From Bog-473 sp963744935 (GTDB lineage: Bacteria > Actinomycetota > Acidimicrobiia > Acidimicrobiales > RAAP-2), in the NCBI GenBank assembly GCA_963744935.1, contig CAVUVM010000005.1:62001-126000 (forward strand): DNA of 64,000 nucleotides, given 5' to 3'. The position numbers and the translations under genes were made by a program. The notes below the pieces were generated by a model. It ran no database searches. It worked only from the letters and a program-made list of their open reading frames with translations, and was not told the origin of the DNA. This document shows positions 7,340-17,227 of this stretch, one piece after another (position 1 is the stretch's first letter; each line of letters opens with the position of its first letter).

Positions 7340-10001
7340 ATGGTCGTCGGCACGCGTCCTGCGCCGGAGGAATTGGATCTCGTCGCGGCGGCAGCGCTTT
7401 CGCCCGATGAGACCCTTTCCGTCCTGGGGAGCCGACCCGAAGGGCTCGCAACCGACGAGGTCGAGGAACGGCTTCGTCGGTTTGGGCCCAATGTGCTCGC
7501 GGTTCATCGCGTCCCGCGCGGCGGCGGTCCTTTTTCGCCAGATCCGGAACCCGATCCTTGTTCTCCTGCTCGTGGCGGCGCTGGTGTCGGGGCTCACCGG
7601 CGGTGGCACCAACGCCGTGATTATCGCCGTGATCGTGTTTCTGAGCGTCGGTCTCGGTTTCTTCAACGAGTATCGGGCCGAGAGGGCCATGGCCTCGCTC
7701 CGTGCTCAGATTCGCCAAGAAGCAGAGGTCCGCAGGAACGGCCAGACGTGTCGGGTCCCCGTCACCAACCTCGTGCCAGGGGACGTGGTGGCCCTCCGCA
7801 TCGGGTCGCTCGTCCCGGCCGATCTGCGCTTGCTCAACGTCCACGAGTGCGAGTGCGACGAGAGCATCCTGACCGGAGAATCCATGCCCGTCGTCAAGTC
7901 CGTCGCGGCCGACAGTCGGCCGGCGGGGCAAGATCAGCCGGGATGCGCGCTCATGGGAACGATTGTTCACGAGGGGTCGGCGGTCGGCGTGGTCGTCCAG
8001 ACGGGTGCTCGGACTGCCTTCGGGCGAATCGCGGCCGGTTTGTCCGAACACCAGGGCCAGACCGCCTTCGAGGTTGGTCTGGCGCGCTTCTCGCGGTTCT
8101 TGTTCGGGGTGGCAGCGCTCCTCACCCTGTTCATCTTCGCGATCAACGTGGCGCTGTCGAGGCCACTGATAGAGGCGCTCCTCTTTTCCCTGGCGATCGC
8201 CGTAGGCATCGCGCCCGAGATGATGCCTGCCATCGTCACGGTGAGCCTGTCGTCGGGATCGAAGGCGCTGGCGGCGAAGAAGGTGCTCGTGAAGCGCCTG
8301 GTGGCGATCGAGGACCTCGGCAACATCGAGATTCTCTTTACCGACAAGACCGGCACGCTGACCGAGGGTCTGATTACCTTCGAACGAAGCCTCGATCCGC
8401 GTGGTGAGCCGAGCACTCGCCCCCTGATGCTCGGGCTCGTCTGCAACGAAGCAGCCGTGACAGAACAGGGACCAGTCGGAGGGAACGCGCTGGACCAGGC
8501 CCTCTGGACTAGCCCCCAAACCGTGACCGGAGGGGAACTCGCTGTCGATGCCGCTCGCTACGTCCGCCGGGCGGTGCTCCCGTTCGACCACGAACGGCAG
8601 TTAGCTTCGGTTCTGGTCGACGACCCAGATGGCACGCTGCTCGTAGTCACGAAGGGCGCACCCGAGGTGGTCCTCGAGCGCTGCAGAGGTGTACCGGACG
8701 AAGCCCGATCAGCATTGGACGAACTGTTCTCCGAAGGGGCCCGCGTGGTGGCCGTCGCCACCCGTCGGGTAGAGCACAAGAACTCTCTGACCGTGGCCGA
8801 CGAGCAGGAGCTTGAGTTCGCGGGCTTCCTGACGTTCGCCGACCGGCCGAAAGCCGACGCCGGAGCGTCCATTGCCCAGCTCACGCGTCTCGGGGTGGAC
8901 GTCAAGATCATCACCGGCGACAACGGGCTTGTCGCCGCCAAGGTGTGTTCTGAGATCGGCGTCGAGTGCGCTGGGGTGCTCACCGGTGTCGATGTCGAGG
9001 CACTCGATGATGACGGACTTGAAACGGCCATCCCGACGACGACCGTGTTCGCCCGGATTAGCCCTGACCAAAAGTCGCGAATCATCAAGGTCGCCCGACG
9101 CACCGGAAAGGACGTCGCGTTCCTTGGCGACGGGGTGAACGACGCCGTGGCGTTGCATCACGCAGACGTCGGCATCTCGGTGGACTCGGGAACGGACGTG
9201 GCCAAGGACGCCGCTGACGTGGTGCTCCTCGACAAGGACCTCGGCGTGCTCGCGGACGGCGTTATCGAGGGGCGTCGCATCTTCAACAACACCATGAAGT
9301 ACGTCCTCATGGCCACCTCCTCGAACTTCGGCAACATGTTCAGTGCGGCTGGCGCGTCAGCCTTTCTGACATTCCTGCCAATGTTGCCCTCGCAGATCCT
9401 GCTCAACAATCTGCTCTACAACACGGGACAACTGGTGATCCCGACCGACCGGGTCGATCCCGAGGCGCTCGCACGGCCGGCGGCGTGGGACATGCGGTTC
9501 ATCCGCCGGTTCATGTCCGTCTTCGGTCCTGTGAGCTCCATCTTCGACTTCTTGACGTTCTGGGTCATGCTCGCGGTACTTCACGCGGGTCACGTCGAGT
9601 TCAGGACGGGCTGGTTCGTCGAGTCGATCGCCACACAGACGCTGGTGATCTATGTGATCCGAACCCGCCGAGTCCCGTTCTTCAAGAGCCGGCCCAGTTG
9701 GCCGATGCTGGTGGTGCCGACCGGAGCGGCCCTGATCGGGGCAGTGCTTCCGTACACCGGTCTGGCACATCTCCTCGGCTTCACCCCGCTCCCGACGACC
9801 TTCTTCCTTTTGCTCTTCGCAATGGTCGTGGTCTATCTACTGCTCGTCGAACTGGCCAAGACGCGCTTCTACCGAGCTCCGCAGGCGCGCACTCCGCGGA
9901 TTGCTTCCAGCCATGCGGAGCGGCTCGAGCGGCGGATTCGTCGCCGGGTCTCACGATTCGTTCACGTCGACCCGGTCTCGCGCACGGACAGCCTCGAATG
10001 A
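7340..10001 (+). CDS. P-type cation ATPase (Mg/Ca type) with an apparent frameshift
   Basis: Key P-type motifs are all present: LTGES in the actuator domain, the phosphorylation loop FTDKTGTLTEG, a KGAPE nucleotide-site motif and the hinge GDGVNDAVAL, followed by a C-terminal membrane domain. The overall plan resembles MgtA-type magnesium importers; calcium transport is possible. The first 55 or so residues (cation-ATPase N-terminal domain, ending RRFGPNVLAVHR) are in one frame from the ATG at 7340, which has GGAAGG upstream, and everything from AAAVLFRQIRNPILVLLL onward is in the next frame. One extra base in the CCC at 7513-7515 would explain it. A sequencing indel is as likely as a real mutation. 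The gene stands alone, with the exporter genes upstream. Confidence 0.85.
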
Positions 10002-10055
10002 TTTCTCGGCCAGGTGGCGTCCGACTACCTGCACACGTGCGGCACGTGTCGGAGG

Positions 10056-12296
10056 TCACCCCATGGACTTGGCAAGATCCGCGGACCCGCGGCTCGCGAT
10101 TTCCAGCGAACCCTTGTGATCAAAGGCGATCCGGCCCGTATCGATGACTCTCAGAAACGCTGCCACGACTTCTGCGTCATAAGTCCTGCCCGACCCACTC
10201 TGAAGTTCCTCGACCGCTGCGTTGAGACCAAGTCCCGTTCGATACGGTCGCGCGGACGCCATCGATTCCACCACGTCGGCGACGGCAATGATCCGACTCC
10301 CCATGAGGAGCTGGTCGCCCACCAACCCGTTTGGGTACCCTGATCCATCACAGCGCTCGTGGTGTTGGAACACCATTTGCGCGACACGCTCAGGGAAATG
10401 GACTCGCTTTAGCAGGTCGAATCCCGCCTGGCTGTGCATCCGGACGACCGCCATCTCAGGGCCGCTGAGGCGTCCCGGACGCGAGAGCAGGTCAGACGGA
10501 ACTGACAGCTTGCCGATGTCATGGATCCTCGCGGCGAGTTCGATCTCCTCGATGTCACGGGCTTCAAGATGGAGCTCGGACGCCACGGCACCCGCAATGC
10601 GCGCCACCCGCTCTTGGTGACCAGCTGTGTACGGGTCACGCAGCTCCACAGACGCCGAGAGGGCACTCACAACTGCCCTGGTCAATGTTGCGTGGCTCTC
10701 TTCCAGCTGCTTTCGGTCGGTGATGTCAATCACGACGATCGCGATCCCGATCACCTCGTCGCCGACCTTGACTGGATTCAGGTTCGTGAGCCAGGAGTGG
10801 ATCTGATCCGGGTCAGTGGCCGTCGGCCCCGACACCTCCTGATTGACAACCGCCTCACCGCTCTCGATGACCCGCCGGTAGATGGGCTCGAGCGTCGGCC
10901 ACAGCGACGGAGCGACCTCCGCGACCGGTCGACCGATCTGGTCTTCGACCTTGCCACCATTGACCGAAGCGAGCATCGCGTTGATGCGCAGGATCCGGAA
11001 ACCTCGATCCACGTAACCGAATCCAACTGACGCCGTTGATTGGAGCGAGTCGATGATCGATGATGCCTCGACCGTCGCACGATTCGATTCACGGAGGTTC
11101 TCCTCGAGGCGGTCCCAATCCGCCCGCGCGAATATCGGATCCACTAATTCCTGATCGGTGCGGAGCCGGGCCGGAGCACCTGTCGCAGCGTGGCCGATGG
11201 TGGCGGTGCGAGCGCGTCCATTGGCCTTCGCCCGGTAGAGACCCTGATCGGCGTCCCGAAAGAGCCTCTGACTCGTCGGTTCGACGCGATCGAGAGCGGC
11301 GAACCCGACGCTTATGCGGAGCCGCGCATGACCGTCTGTGAAGCTTCGGATCATCCGTTCGGCCAGGTTGCCTGCACTGGCCAGATCCGTTCTGGGGAGG
11401 ATCACCGCGAATTCGTCGCCACCGACCCTCGCGACAGTATCGATCGACCTGCTCGTCCTTCTGAGGATCGCTCCGGCTTCGGCGAGTGCCGCATCTCCTG
11501 CTGAATGACCATGCGCGTCGTTGAACGACTTGAACAGGTCGACATCCGCGACGAGCAGGCTCAATGGCTCATGATGGCGCACCGCCCGCTCGATTTCGAT
11601 GTCCAGACGGTTGTAGAACGCCCCATGACTGAGACACCCCGTGAGCGCGTCTGTGGATGCTCGGTGATGGAGGTCTTCGACCAGCCGATCTTCGTGTCCC
11701 TCGAGGCGCGAGCGGTACAGCGCGGATGCCGAACACAGCACGGCCGTTCCGATCAAGAGGGCCAAGAGTGCCGCGATGTCGCTTGCCGCGGCTTCCACAT
11801 GAGTATTTGCGCCGGCCACGGCGCCCAGCTCGACGAGTGCGGCGCAGCCGCAAATCGTGACCTGCTTTGGTGGAAGGGCCAGGGCGGCGCTCATGACCGG
11901 GAGGGCGATCAAGACCACCAGCGGACTATCGAGTCCACCATCCAACGAAATGCAGATCGTGAGTGCGAATCCGGCAAGGAGGGTGGACGCGACCGAAAAT
12001 GAGACACGCCACGGATAGGTCGAGACTCGGCCTATGAAAGCCAGGGTCACGGTGGCGGCGACCAAGGTGAACGAACTGATGGCACACGCTGCGAGGCGGT
12101 GGGGTCCATTGGGGGTCGCTGCGAAGTAGGACAACACGAACAGGCTCCCAGCCGTCAGGGTCAGATACCCAAGGCGACTGTGAGACGTCCAGAAGATCCG
12201 CTTCTGAGCCTCGAGCGGGTCAAGGAAGGTTTCGAGGGGGTCATCGACGCCTTGTGACCGCTTGAACCCGTTGCCCGGGAGCAGACTCACACTCAC
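10056..12296 (-). CDS. Membrane GGDEF-PAS-HD-GYP cyclic-di-GMP protein
   Basis: This 746-residue protein has about six membrane helices (residues 45-195), a GGDEF domain, a PAS domain (about 405-535) and an HD-GYP domain (about 540-725). The diguanylate cyclase site is intact (VGGDEF, 291-296) and is preceded by an inhibitory site RSID (283-286) at the canonical five-residue distance. The HD-GYP site is also intact: HDIGKL (592-597), HHE (645-647) and GSGYP (651-655). It therefore looks able both to make and to degrade cyclic-di-GMP, with the membrane or PAS part choosing between them. GTG start. It is the last gene before the first tRNA-Thr scar. Confidence 0.93.
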   Translation of the reverse strand: MSVSLLPGNGFKRSQGVDDPLETFLDPLEAQKRIFWTSHSRLGYLTLTAGSLFVLSYFAATPNGPHRLAACAISSFTLVAATVTLAFIGRVSTYPWRVSFSVASTLLAGFALTICISLDGGLDSPLVVLIALPVMSAALALPPKQVTICGCAALVELGAVAGANTHVEAAASDIAALLALLIGTAVLCSASALYRSRLEGHEDRLVEDLHHRASTDALTGCLSHGAFYNRLDIEIERAVRHHEPLSLLVADVDLFKSFNDAHGHSAGDAALAEAGAILRRTSRSIDTVARVGGDEFAVILPRTDLASAGNLAERMIRSFTDGHARLRISVGFAALDRVEPTSQRLFRDADQGLYRAKANGRARTATIGHAATGAPARLRTDQELVDPIFARADWDRLEENLRESNRATVEASSIIDSLQSTASVGFGYVDRGFRILRINAMLASVNGGKVEDQIGRPVAEVAPSLWPTLEPIYRRVIESGEAVVNQEVSGPTATDPDQIHSWLTNLNPVKVGDEVIGIAIVVIDITDRKQLEESHATLTRAVVSALSASVELRDPYTAGHQERVARIAGAVASELHLEARDIEEIELAARIHDIGKLSVPSDLLSRPGRLSGPEMAVVRMHSQAGFDLLKRVHFPERVAQMVFQHHERCDGSGYPNGLVGDQLLMGSRIIAVADVVESMASARPYRTGLGLNAAVEELQSGSGRTYDAEVVAAFLRVIDTGRIAFDHKGSLEIASRGSADLAKSMG

Positions 12297-12539
12297 CGTT
12301 CTGTATCGGTTGAGAGGGACCGCATCCTAAGGAATGGCAGCAAGTGGGCAACGTTGGGGTGCTTGTTTTCTCTGCACAGACTCACAATTCGGCGACAACT
12401 CACAAGAGGTCTCGGGAAGCATCCAGCCGAGCGAGCAGAGGCCAAGGGCCGGCGTAGCGGACCCTTGACGGCTGCGGGCCATGCGATACCCGATCCCGTT
12501 GGGTTTCGAGGCTGATGAAAGGGGAACCCGAGCCTCAGC

Positions 12540-12566
12540 GAGGACACGGAGCGCAGCGGCGTCCCG
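12540..12566. repeat. REP-like repeat, copy 1
   Basis: A 27-bp unit containing GGACACGGAGCG followed by AGCGGCGTCCCG, able to fold into an imperfect hairpin. A second copy with one mismatch is at 12992-13018 in the same orientation. The two copies bracket the tRNA-Thr fragment at 12682. Confidence 0.7.
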
Positions 12567-12614
12567 GAGCGTCCCCTCACCAGACGGTCTCCACATCGGC
12601 TCGTCGCCGGGAGT

Positions 12615-12636
12615 TGCTGGGACAGCTGTTGGGACA
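12615..12636. repeat. Paired arm-type repeats left of the first att scar
   Basis: TGCTGGGACA (12615-12624) and TGTTGGGACA (12627-12636) are spaced 12 bp apart and end 45 bp before the tRNA fragment. The same pair with the same geometry occurs at 24813-24834 before the second fragment. This is how integrase arm-binding sites are usually laid out; the role is inferred. Confidence 0.5.
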
Positions 12637-12681
12637 AAGCGGTCTCGGAGGTCGTTCGGGGCGACATTCGACCTCTGAGCC

Positions 12682-12725
12682 GGAGCCTGAGAGGAGATTC
12701 GAACTCCTGACCTGCGCATTACGAG
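12682..12725. other. tRNA-Thr 3'-end fragment (old attachment site)
   Basis: These 44 bp are identical, in the same orientation, to 37953-37996, which is the 3' half (acceptor strand, T arm, variable region and part of the anticodon arm) of the tRNA-Thr gene. The 5' half is absent, so this is a scar and not a functional tRNA. It marks the left end of the 12.7-24.9 kb island. Confidence 0.85.
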
Positions 12726-12851
12726 GTAGGTCAGCCGAATCTCGCTCCATCTCGATGCGTCCCGCAGCGTGCCAACTTTGCTGCTTATCGGCGTCCCGCG
12801 ATTTTGAGGGTGAGACGCATCGGGACCCCGCTGGACGCGCTGGGACCCCAT

Positions 12852-12872
12852 TGTTGGGATGGAGTTGGGATC
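12852..12872. repeat. Paired arm-type repeats right of the first att scar
   Basis: TGTTGGGATG (12852-12861) and AGTTGGGATC (12863-12872) are 11 bp apart. They match the GTTGGGA core of the pair at the other end of the island (24813-24834), as expected for the two arms of one former attP. Confidence 0.45.
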
Positions 12873-12991
12873 TGCGCATCGAAATTTTCGACGGCCGTCC
12901 GGCTCTCGTCCCAGCATTCTCAGGGGTCTGAATAGGGGGACGCTGCGCCTATCTGGGCGAGGCAGGTCAAGGGCAAGCCGGAGGCTTAGGG

Positions 12992-13018
12992 AGGACACGG
13001 AGCGAAGCGGCGTCCCGC
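12992..13018. repeat. REP-like repeat, copy 2
   Basis: Second copy of the 27-bp unit at 12540-12566 with a single C-to-A change. The sequence around both copies is also similar for some 15 bp upstream. Confidence 0.7.
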
Positions 13019-13065
13019 ACCAGCCCTTGACCTACTGGGAGGACAGCGGTATCACAATAGGGTGA

Positions 13066-13084
13066 GCCGGCCATTGTGGCCGGC
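13066..13084. terminator. Perfect 8-bp hairpin, possible terminator
   Basis: GCCGGCCA and TGGCCGGC flank a three-base loop. It lies downstream of the leftward DUF202 genes and could end their transcript, though it is some 370 bp away. Confidence 0.4.
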
Positions 13085-13456
13085 CTGGCTGCCATTCTGA
13101 TTCGTTCGCGGTTGCACCGCCTCCTGAACCGGTCCGGCGGCGAGGCGAGGCCATCCGTTCAGAACCCGTGCCCGCCAGCACCCGATAGGAGGTGTTGCAG
13201 CGAGCCGGTTGACGTTGCCAGCTCTGTCATACGAAGGACCGACCTCTCCACGTTGATCACATCGTCCCGCGGTCCAAGAGCGGAACCAACGAACCCGACA
13301 ATTCCAGGCTCTCTGCGACACCTGCAACCTCGGGAAATCCCGACAGAAACTCGATTTCCGCTCGTAGCCGTCGGCGACCGCAGCCCCAGCTCCAACGGTC
13401 TCGAGAAGGACTTTGCGGGTCATCTCGCTTCGCAGTGGCCACGGAACTTGACGGAC

Positions 13457-13771
13457 CTAGATGAAGGCGAGCACAAAGGCGACAGCGCACAGAATCAGGG
13501 TTCCGGTGGTCATCAGATACAGAACAGCTGGTTCTGTTGGGCTCGATGATTTCTGGGCAGAGACACTAGTGAAAGCCAGTGCTGCGGCGGACCACGTGAT
13601 CGTCGCTACGCCGGTGAGTCCGAGAGCAAGTTCCTGTGCCACACCGTCAAGCTGCCAGACGTGGCGCACCAGAACGGCGATACAGGCAATGGCGGCCAGC
13701 ACCGATCGATTCCAAGAAAGAGCAGTGCGTTCGTTCGCCGAGGCGACCGCGCTCGTCCTGGGTGCAGCCAC
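13457..13771 (-). CDS. DUF202 membrane protein, second copy
   Basis: Starting at a GTG (13769-13771), this 104-residue protein opens with the DUF202 signature ANERTALSWNR and has three membrane helices, the usual plan for this family. Upstream codons in the same frame overlap the end of the neighbouring DUF202 gene, so the two are translationally coupled and the exact start is uncertain. DUF202 proteins are small inner-membrane proteins of unknown function. The tandem pair with a DUF302 gene is the last part of a leftward operon (14619 to 13457). Confidence 0.75.
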   Translation of the reverse strand: MAAPRTSAVASANERTALSWNRSVLAAIACIAVLVRHVWQLDGVAQELALGLTGVATITWSAAALAFTSVSAQKSSSPTEPAVLYLMTTGTLILCAVAFVLAFI

Positions 13772-13775
13772 CGGC

Positions 13776-14174
13776 TCAGCTACGACCCACGAGGGCGAGC
13801 ACCAGTGCAATGAGCCCGACAAGGACGATCCCAGTGCTGAGCACGAAGGGCGTGATCGAGGTGGGGAGAGGTTGCCTTCCTCGCATGGCCTGTTCGCTGG
13901 CCCGCCAGCGGCGCAAGCTCTCCAGTGCCACAAATGCACCGAGAGCAACAAGGGGGAGTCCCAGGAGCCTCCTCCCCCATGTCATGTCAGCCCTTGGCAG
14001 CAATTGTGTGGCGGCCACGCCGGCCGCTATCAGCGCCAGGGCGGTCCGGTTCCAGGCCAAGAACGTCCGCTCGTTGGCGTAGGTAAATCGAACGTCAGGT
14101 ACTTCATCGCGTCCTATATCGATCTCGTGTGACCGCCGCTGTTCCTCGACAGATGCGTCACTGTGTTCGGACAT
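13776..14174 (-). CDS. DUF202 membrane protein, first copy
   Basis: This 132-residue protein has a 30-residue polar N terminus, then the family signature YANERTFLAWNRTALAL and three membrane helices. The start codon overlaps the end of the DUF302 gene by 17 bp and its end nearly touches the second DUF202 gene, so the three are one operon. The two DUF202 copies share the signature but differ elsewhere, so they are old paralogues rather than a recent duplication. Function unknown. Confidence 0.85.
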   Translation of the reverse strand: MSEHSDASVEEQRRSHEIDIGRDEVPDVRFTYANERTFLAWNRTALALIAAGVAATQLLPRADMTWGRRLLGLPLVALGAFVALESLRRWRASEQAMRGRQPLPTSITPFVLSTGIVLVGLIALVLALVGRS

Positions 14175-14619
14175 GGGTCACCCCTGACGTAGCAACATGA
14201 CTGGTCAAGATCTCGGGCCCCGATAGGGGCTTGGTGAGCTCTGGAGGGAGCGTGTATCGCTCTGCCAACCAGTCCGCCGTGAGATAGGACATCCACACCT
14301 CACCGCGATCATCGACCCAGATGAGGATTTTCAGGGGAAGATCGAGGGCACTGGCCGGAACGGCCTCCATGACTTGCGTACCGGCGGCTGGGTTACCGAA
14401 GAGCACAAGCACGGTGTCACGCAGCTGCAGGTTCACGCGCTCAGCCTCAGCGCTTTGGTCTATGACCGTGAATATCTTTGCCCCCGCCGCCTCGATGGCC
14501 TCACTCAACCGATCCAAAGTCTCGTCGACCGAGTACGAACTACGTCGATGGATCACGCCATCAATCGATACCGACTCGGATGGACCTGTAACTGGAAGCT
14601 CGGTCATGGGAATGTCCAT
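14158..14619 (-). CDS. DUF302 family protein
   Basis: The protein has 153 residues. The DUF302 core is clear: VDETLDRLSEAIEAAGAKIF, then VIDQSAEAE, VLVLFGNPAAGTQVMEA and LPLKILIWVDD. DUF302 domains form compact alpha/beta dimers. Their function is not established; they often occur near redox or stress genes. There is no signal peptide, so the protein is probably cytoplasmic. The start could be the ATG at 14619 or the one four codons later. It is the first gene of the leftward DUF302-DUF202-DUF202 operon. A damaged paralogue lies at 21585-21988. Confidence 0.88.
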   Translation of the reverse strand: MDIPMTELPVTGPSESVSIDGVIHRRSSYSVDETLDRLSEAIEAAGAKIFTVIDQSAEAERVNLQLRDTVLVLFGNPAAGTQVMEAVPASALDLPLKILIWVDDRGEVWMSYLTADWLAERYTLPPELTKPLSGPEILTSHVATSGVTHVRTQ

Positions 14620-14998
14620 TGGGCTGCGGCCTCTCTACTCTGCTCTCGCCACACTTTGGGACAATGGCAAGGCACTTCGCATCCACAGATCCGCGTAGTC
14701 CTCAGGGAGCACCCACGCACGAGTCCTGCACCGCAATGGCATTTAGACAGCGCCCGAGAGCAGTCTCGACATCATTGGCAAGCACATCCCCTGCCTGGTC
14801 TCGTGATGGCCTTTCGTCAGATCCGACGGCCCAAATCCCTGTTCAGCAGGGACGTTTGCAGTCAGACATCTGATGAAACCGCCCAGCCGCTACGGGAGAC
14901 AGGAGTTGCGGACTACGCGTTTCACGGGAAGCGCCTGGGTGGCCATCCGCTCACTATTAGCAGCCTGGAGTCGTTCAAAGAGAGCCAAAGGAGCCATT
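14620..14998. other. Divergent intergenic region, no gene seen
   Basis: These 379 bp separate the leftward DUF302 operon from the rightward membrane-protein gene. I see no coding frame, hairpin or known operator. Confidence 0.6.
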
Positions 14999-15571
14999 AT
15001 GACGACGGGAGAACTCTTATTGAATCTGGGAGTGCTGGCCTTTGTGCTCGGCACCGGTTTGGGCACGCGGGCGCTGACGCGTCGCCGCTTCAGGCTTCCC
15101 ATCGCCCTTGTGGTCATCGTTGGCGTCATCTTCTTACGGTCCGTGCCCACAACCGGAAACGACGTCAGCTTTGACGTCATCCTCGGGCTAGTGGGCGTTG
15201 GCTTCGGAGTTCTCGCTGGCAGTCTGATGGCCGTACGCCGGGATCCAACCGACGGATCTCTCGTCACCCAGGCAGGTGCGGCCTACGCCGCCGTGTGGAT
15301 CGCAGTGATCGGCGGCCGCATCCTCTTCGCCTACGGCTCCGATCATTGGTACTCCGGTCAGATCGCAACGTTCTCTCGCCAGCACGCCATTTCAGGGACA
15401 TCCGCTTTCACGGCTGCGTTTGTGATCATGGCGATCGCCATGGTGGCGACTCGGGTTGCGGTAACCGGCGTGAAAACCGGACGGATTGCTGAGAACGGAG
15501 AGTTGTCCCTTGCACAGGAGAGATCAGATCGGCGGAACGCCAGGGGCACAAGCTGGGCGCGTACTCGATAA
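14999..15571 (+). CDS. DUF1453/CcdC-like four-TM membrane protein
   Basis: The ATG at 14999 follows AAAGGAG and opens a 190-residue protein with four to five hydrophobic helices and a polar C-terminal tail of about 30 residues. The layout, including an RxxRLP-type loop after the first helix, resembles DUF1453/CcdC-like proteins, though the match is by general pattern only. The carotenoid oxygenase start follows after 37 bp, so the two may be co-transcribed. Role unknown. Confidence 0.65.
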   Translation: MTTGELLLNLGVLAFVLGTGLGTRALTRRRFRLPIALVVIVGVIFLRSVPTTGNDVSFDVILGLVGVGFGVLAGSLMAVRRDPTDGSLVTQAGAAYAAVWIAVIGGRILFAYGSDHWYSGQIATFSRQHAISGTSAFTAAFVIMAIAMVATRVAVTGVKTGRIAENGELSLAQERSDRRNARGTSWARTR

Positions 15572-15608
15572 AGGCCGACATCCACTACTCATCAAGGGAA
15601 CAGATCAC

Positions 15609-16979
15609 GTGACTACCGAAAATCGCTTTCTCGAAGGTCCTTTCGCTCCGGTGCCCAAGGAGCTCACGGCCTTTGATCTGCCGGTGACCGGCCAGATACC
15701 GCCCGAACTGAACGGACGCTACCTGCGAAATGGACCCAATCCCATGAATCGGGACGACCCGAAGTACCACTGGTTCATCGGGGACGGCATGGTCCACGGA
15801 GTACGGCTCCGAGAGGGCAAAGCCGAGTGGTACCGCAACCGTTGGGTTCGCTCCAAGGCCGTAGCAGAGGCCCTGCACGAGACCTGGCCGGGCGGTCCGG
15901 TCCACGCCGACATGGACTTCGCGGCCAACACCCATGTCATCTCTCACGCCGGACGGATCTTCGCAACCGTGGAAGCCGGGCCGCTGCCCTATGAGCTGTC
16001 CCCGGAGCTCGAAACGGTTGGCTCGTGTGATTTCGGGGGCACCCTGCCGGGCGGCTTTGCGGCCCACACAAAACTCGACCCTCGAACGGGCGAGCTGCAC
16101 GCCGTTGCCTACTTCTGGGGATGGGACTATGTACAACACGTTGTGGTCGACCGCGAGGGCAAGGTCAGTCGAACCACCAACGTCCCGATCGCCGACGGTC
16201 CAATGATGCATGACTTTGCCCTCACGGAGAACCACGTGGTGCTGTTCGACCTCCCCGTGACATTCAGTATTGACGAGGCGTCCGCCGGGAGTGAGATGCC
16301 CTACGTCTGGAACCCCCAACACCAGCCCCGGGTCGGTCTGCTTCCTCGGAAGGGTGTCGCGGACGACGTGCGATGGCTCGAAGTCGATCCCTGTTTCGTC
16401 TTCCACACGCTCAACGGGTACGAGGACGGAGGGCGCATCGTAGTGGATATGTGTCGGTACGACACTGCCTACGACGTGGCCTCCCTGACGGGACCAGGGC
16501 CGGTGACGCTCGACCGGTGGATCATCGATCCGAGCAACGACAAGCTGACCCCGCAACGCCTGGACGATCGGTTCCAGGAGTTCCCGCGCATCGACGACCG
16601 GCTCGCAAGCCGTCCGCACCGCTACGGATACAGTGCGGTTATCGGTGCAGGCATTGAGGCGACCATCTCCATGGAGCACGGGACAAGGGCGAGGACGTTT
16701 GGCAACGCCCTGCTCAAACACGATCTCCTGGCCGGGACCGTCGAGGCGCACGAGTTCGGGAAAGGTTCCACCGTGGGCGAGGCGGTGTTCGTTCCGACGT
16801 CAGTCGAAGCGGCAGAAGATGAGGGTTACGTCATGGCCTTCGTGCACGATCCCGATCGCGGGGCGGCCGACTTGGTCATCGTTGCGTCGCAGGACTTCGG
16901 GTCCGAACCAGTCGCGCGTATCCACTTGCCGAGCCGAGTCCCGCTCGGTTTCCACGGCAACTGGATCTCTGACGATTAG
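15609..16979 (+). CDS. Carotenoid oxygenase (RPE65/CCD family)
   Basis: Starting at the GTG at 15609, with AAGGGAA upstream, the protein has 456 residues, a normal length for the seven-bladed propeller of carotenoid cleavage dioxygenases. The four iron-binding histidines are all visible: AAHTK (H153), MHDF (H201), FHTLNG (H266) and FHGNW (H449). The N-terminal motif LNGRYLRNGPNP is typical of the family. It should be an Fe(II) enzyme cleaving a double bond in a carotenoid, apocarotenoid or stilbene-type substrate with O2. No carotenoid biosynthesis genes are in the window, so the substrate is open. Confidence 0.93.
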   Translation: MTTENRFLEGPFAPVPKELTAFDLPVTGQIPPELNGRYLRNGPNPMNRDDPKYHWFIGDGMVHGVRLREGKAEWYRNRWVRSKAVAEALHETWPGGPVHADMDFAANTHVISHAGRIFATVEAGPLPYELSPELETVGSCDFGGTLPGGFAAHTKLDPRTGELHAVAYFWGWDYVQHVVVDREGKVSRTTNVPIADGPMMHDFALTENHVVLFDLPVTFSIDEASAGSEMPYVWNPQHQPRVGLLPRKGVADDVRWLEVDPCFVFHTLNGYEDGGRIVVDMCRYDTAYDVASLTGPGPVTLDRWIIDPSNDKLTPQRLDDRFQEFPRIDDRLASRPHRYGYSAVIGAGIEATISMEHGTRARTFGNALLKHDLLAGTVEAHEFGKGSTVGEAVFVPTSVEAAEDEGYVMAFVHDPDRGAADLVIVASQDFGSEPVARIHLPSRVPLGFHGNWISDD

Positions 16980-17227
16980 GGCAGGTGGAGGGCACGAGAT
17001 CTGGACCTTAAAACCGACTGCCAGTCGAACCAGCATCTGGTCTGACGGCGTCGGGGCCCTCGCTTCGCCATACCGGGGAGCATTTCGCCAAACCGTCGAA
17101 GCCCAGTTTGGCTGGAGCCAGACGCGGCACCCTTACCCGGGTTTACCATGGGCAACAGGAATAGCGCATAAGGGGTTCGGAGAGGGACCCCACAAGTGGC
17201 TGTGGAAGTTCATACCGGAGTCGCAGA

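Larger units (their letters stand above)
12297..13456. other. Gene-poor stretch holding repeats and an old att site
   Basis: No convincing gene is visible. The stretch holds two near-identical 27-bp repeats (12540-12566, 12992-13018), paired GGGACA-type repeats (12615-12636 and 12852-12872), a 44-bp tRNA-Thr fragment (12682-12725) and a hairpin (13066-13084). Between 13150 and 13440 the minus strand gives plausible peptide pieces in different frames, such as ELATSTGSLQHLLSGAG, which may be a decayed small gene upstream of the DUF202 pair. Confidence 0.6.

Noticed and set aside
12672..12745. Second tRNA-Thr gene
   Set aside because: Only the 3' half matches; after 12725 the sequence diverges and no D arm or 5' acceptor strand can be formed.
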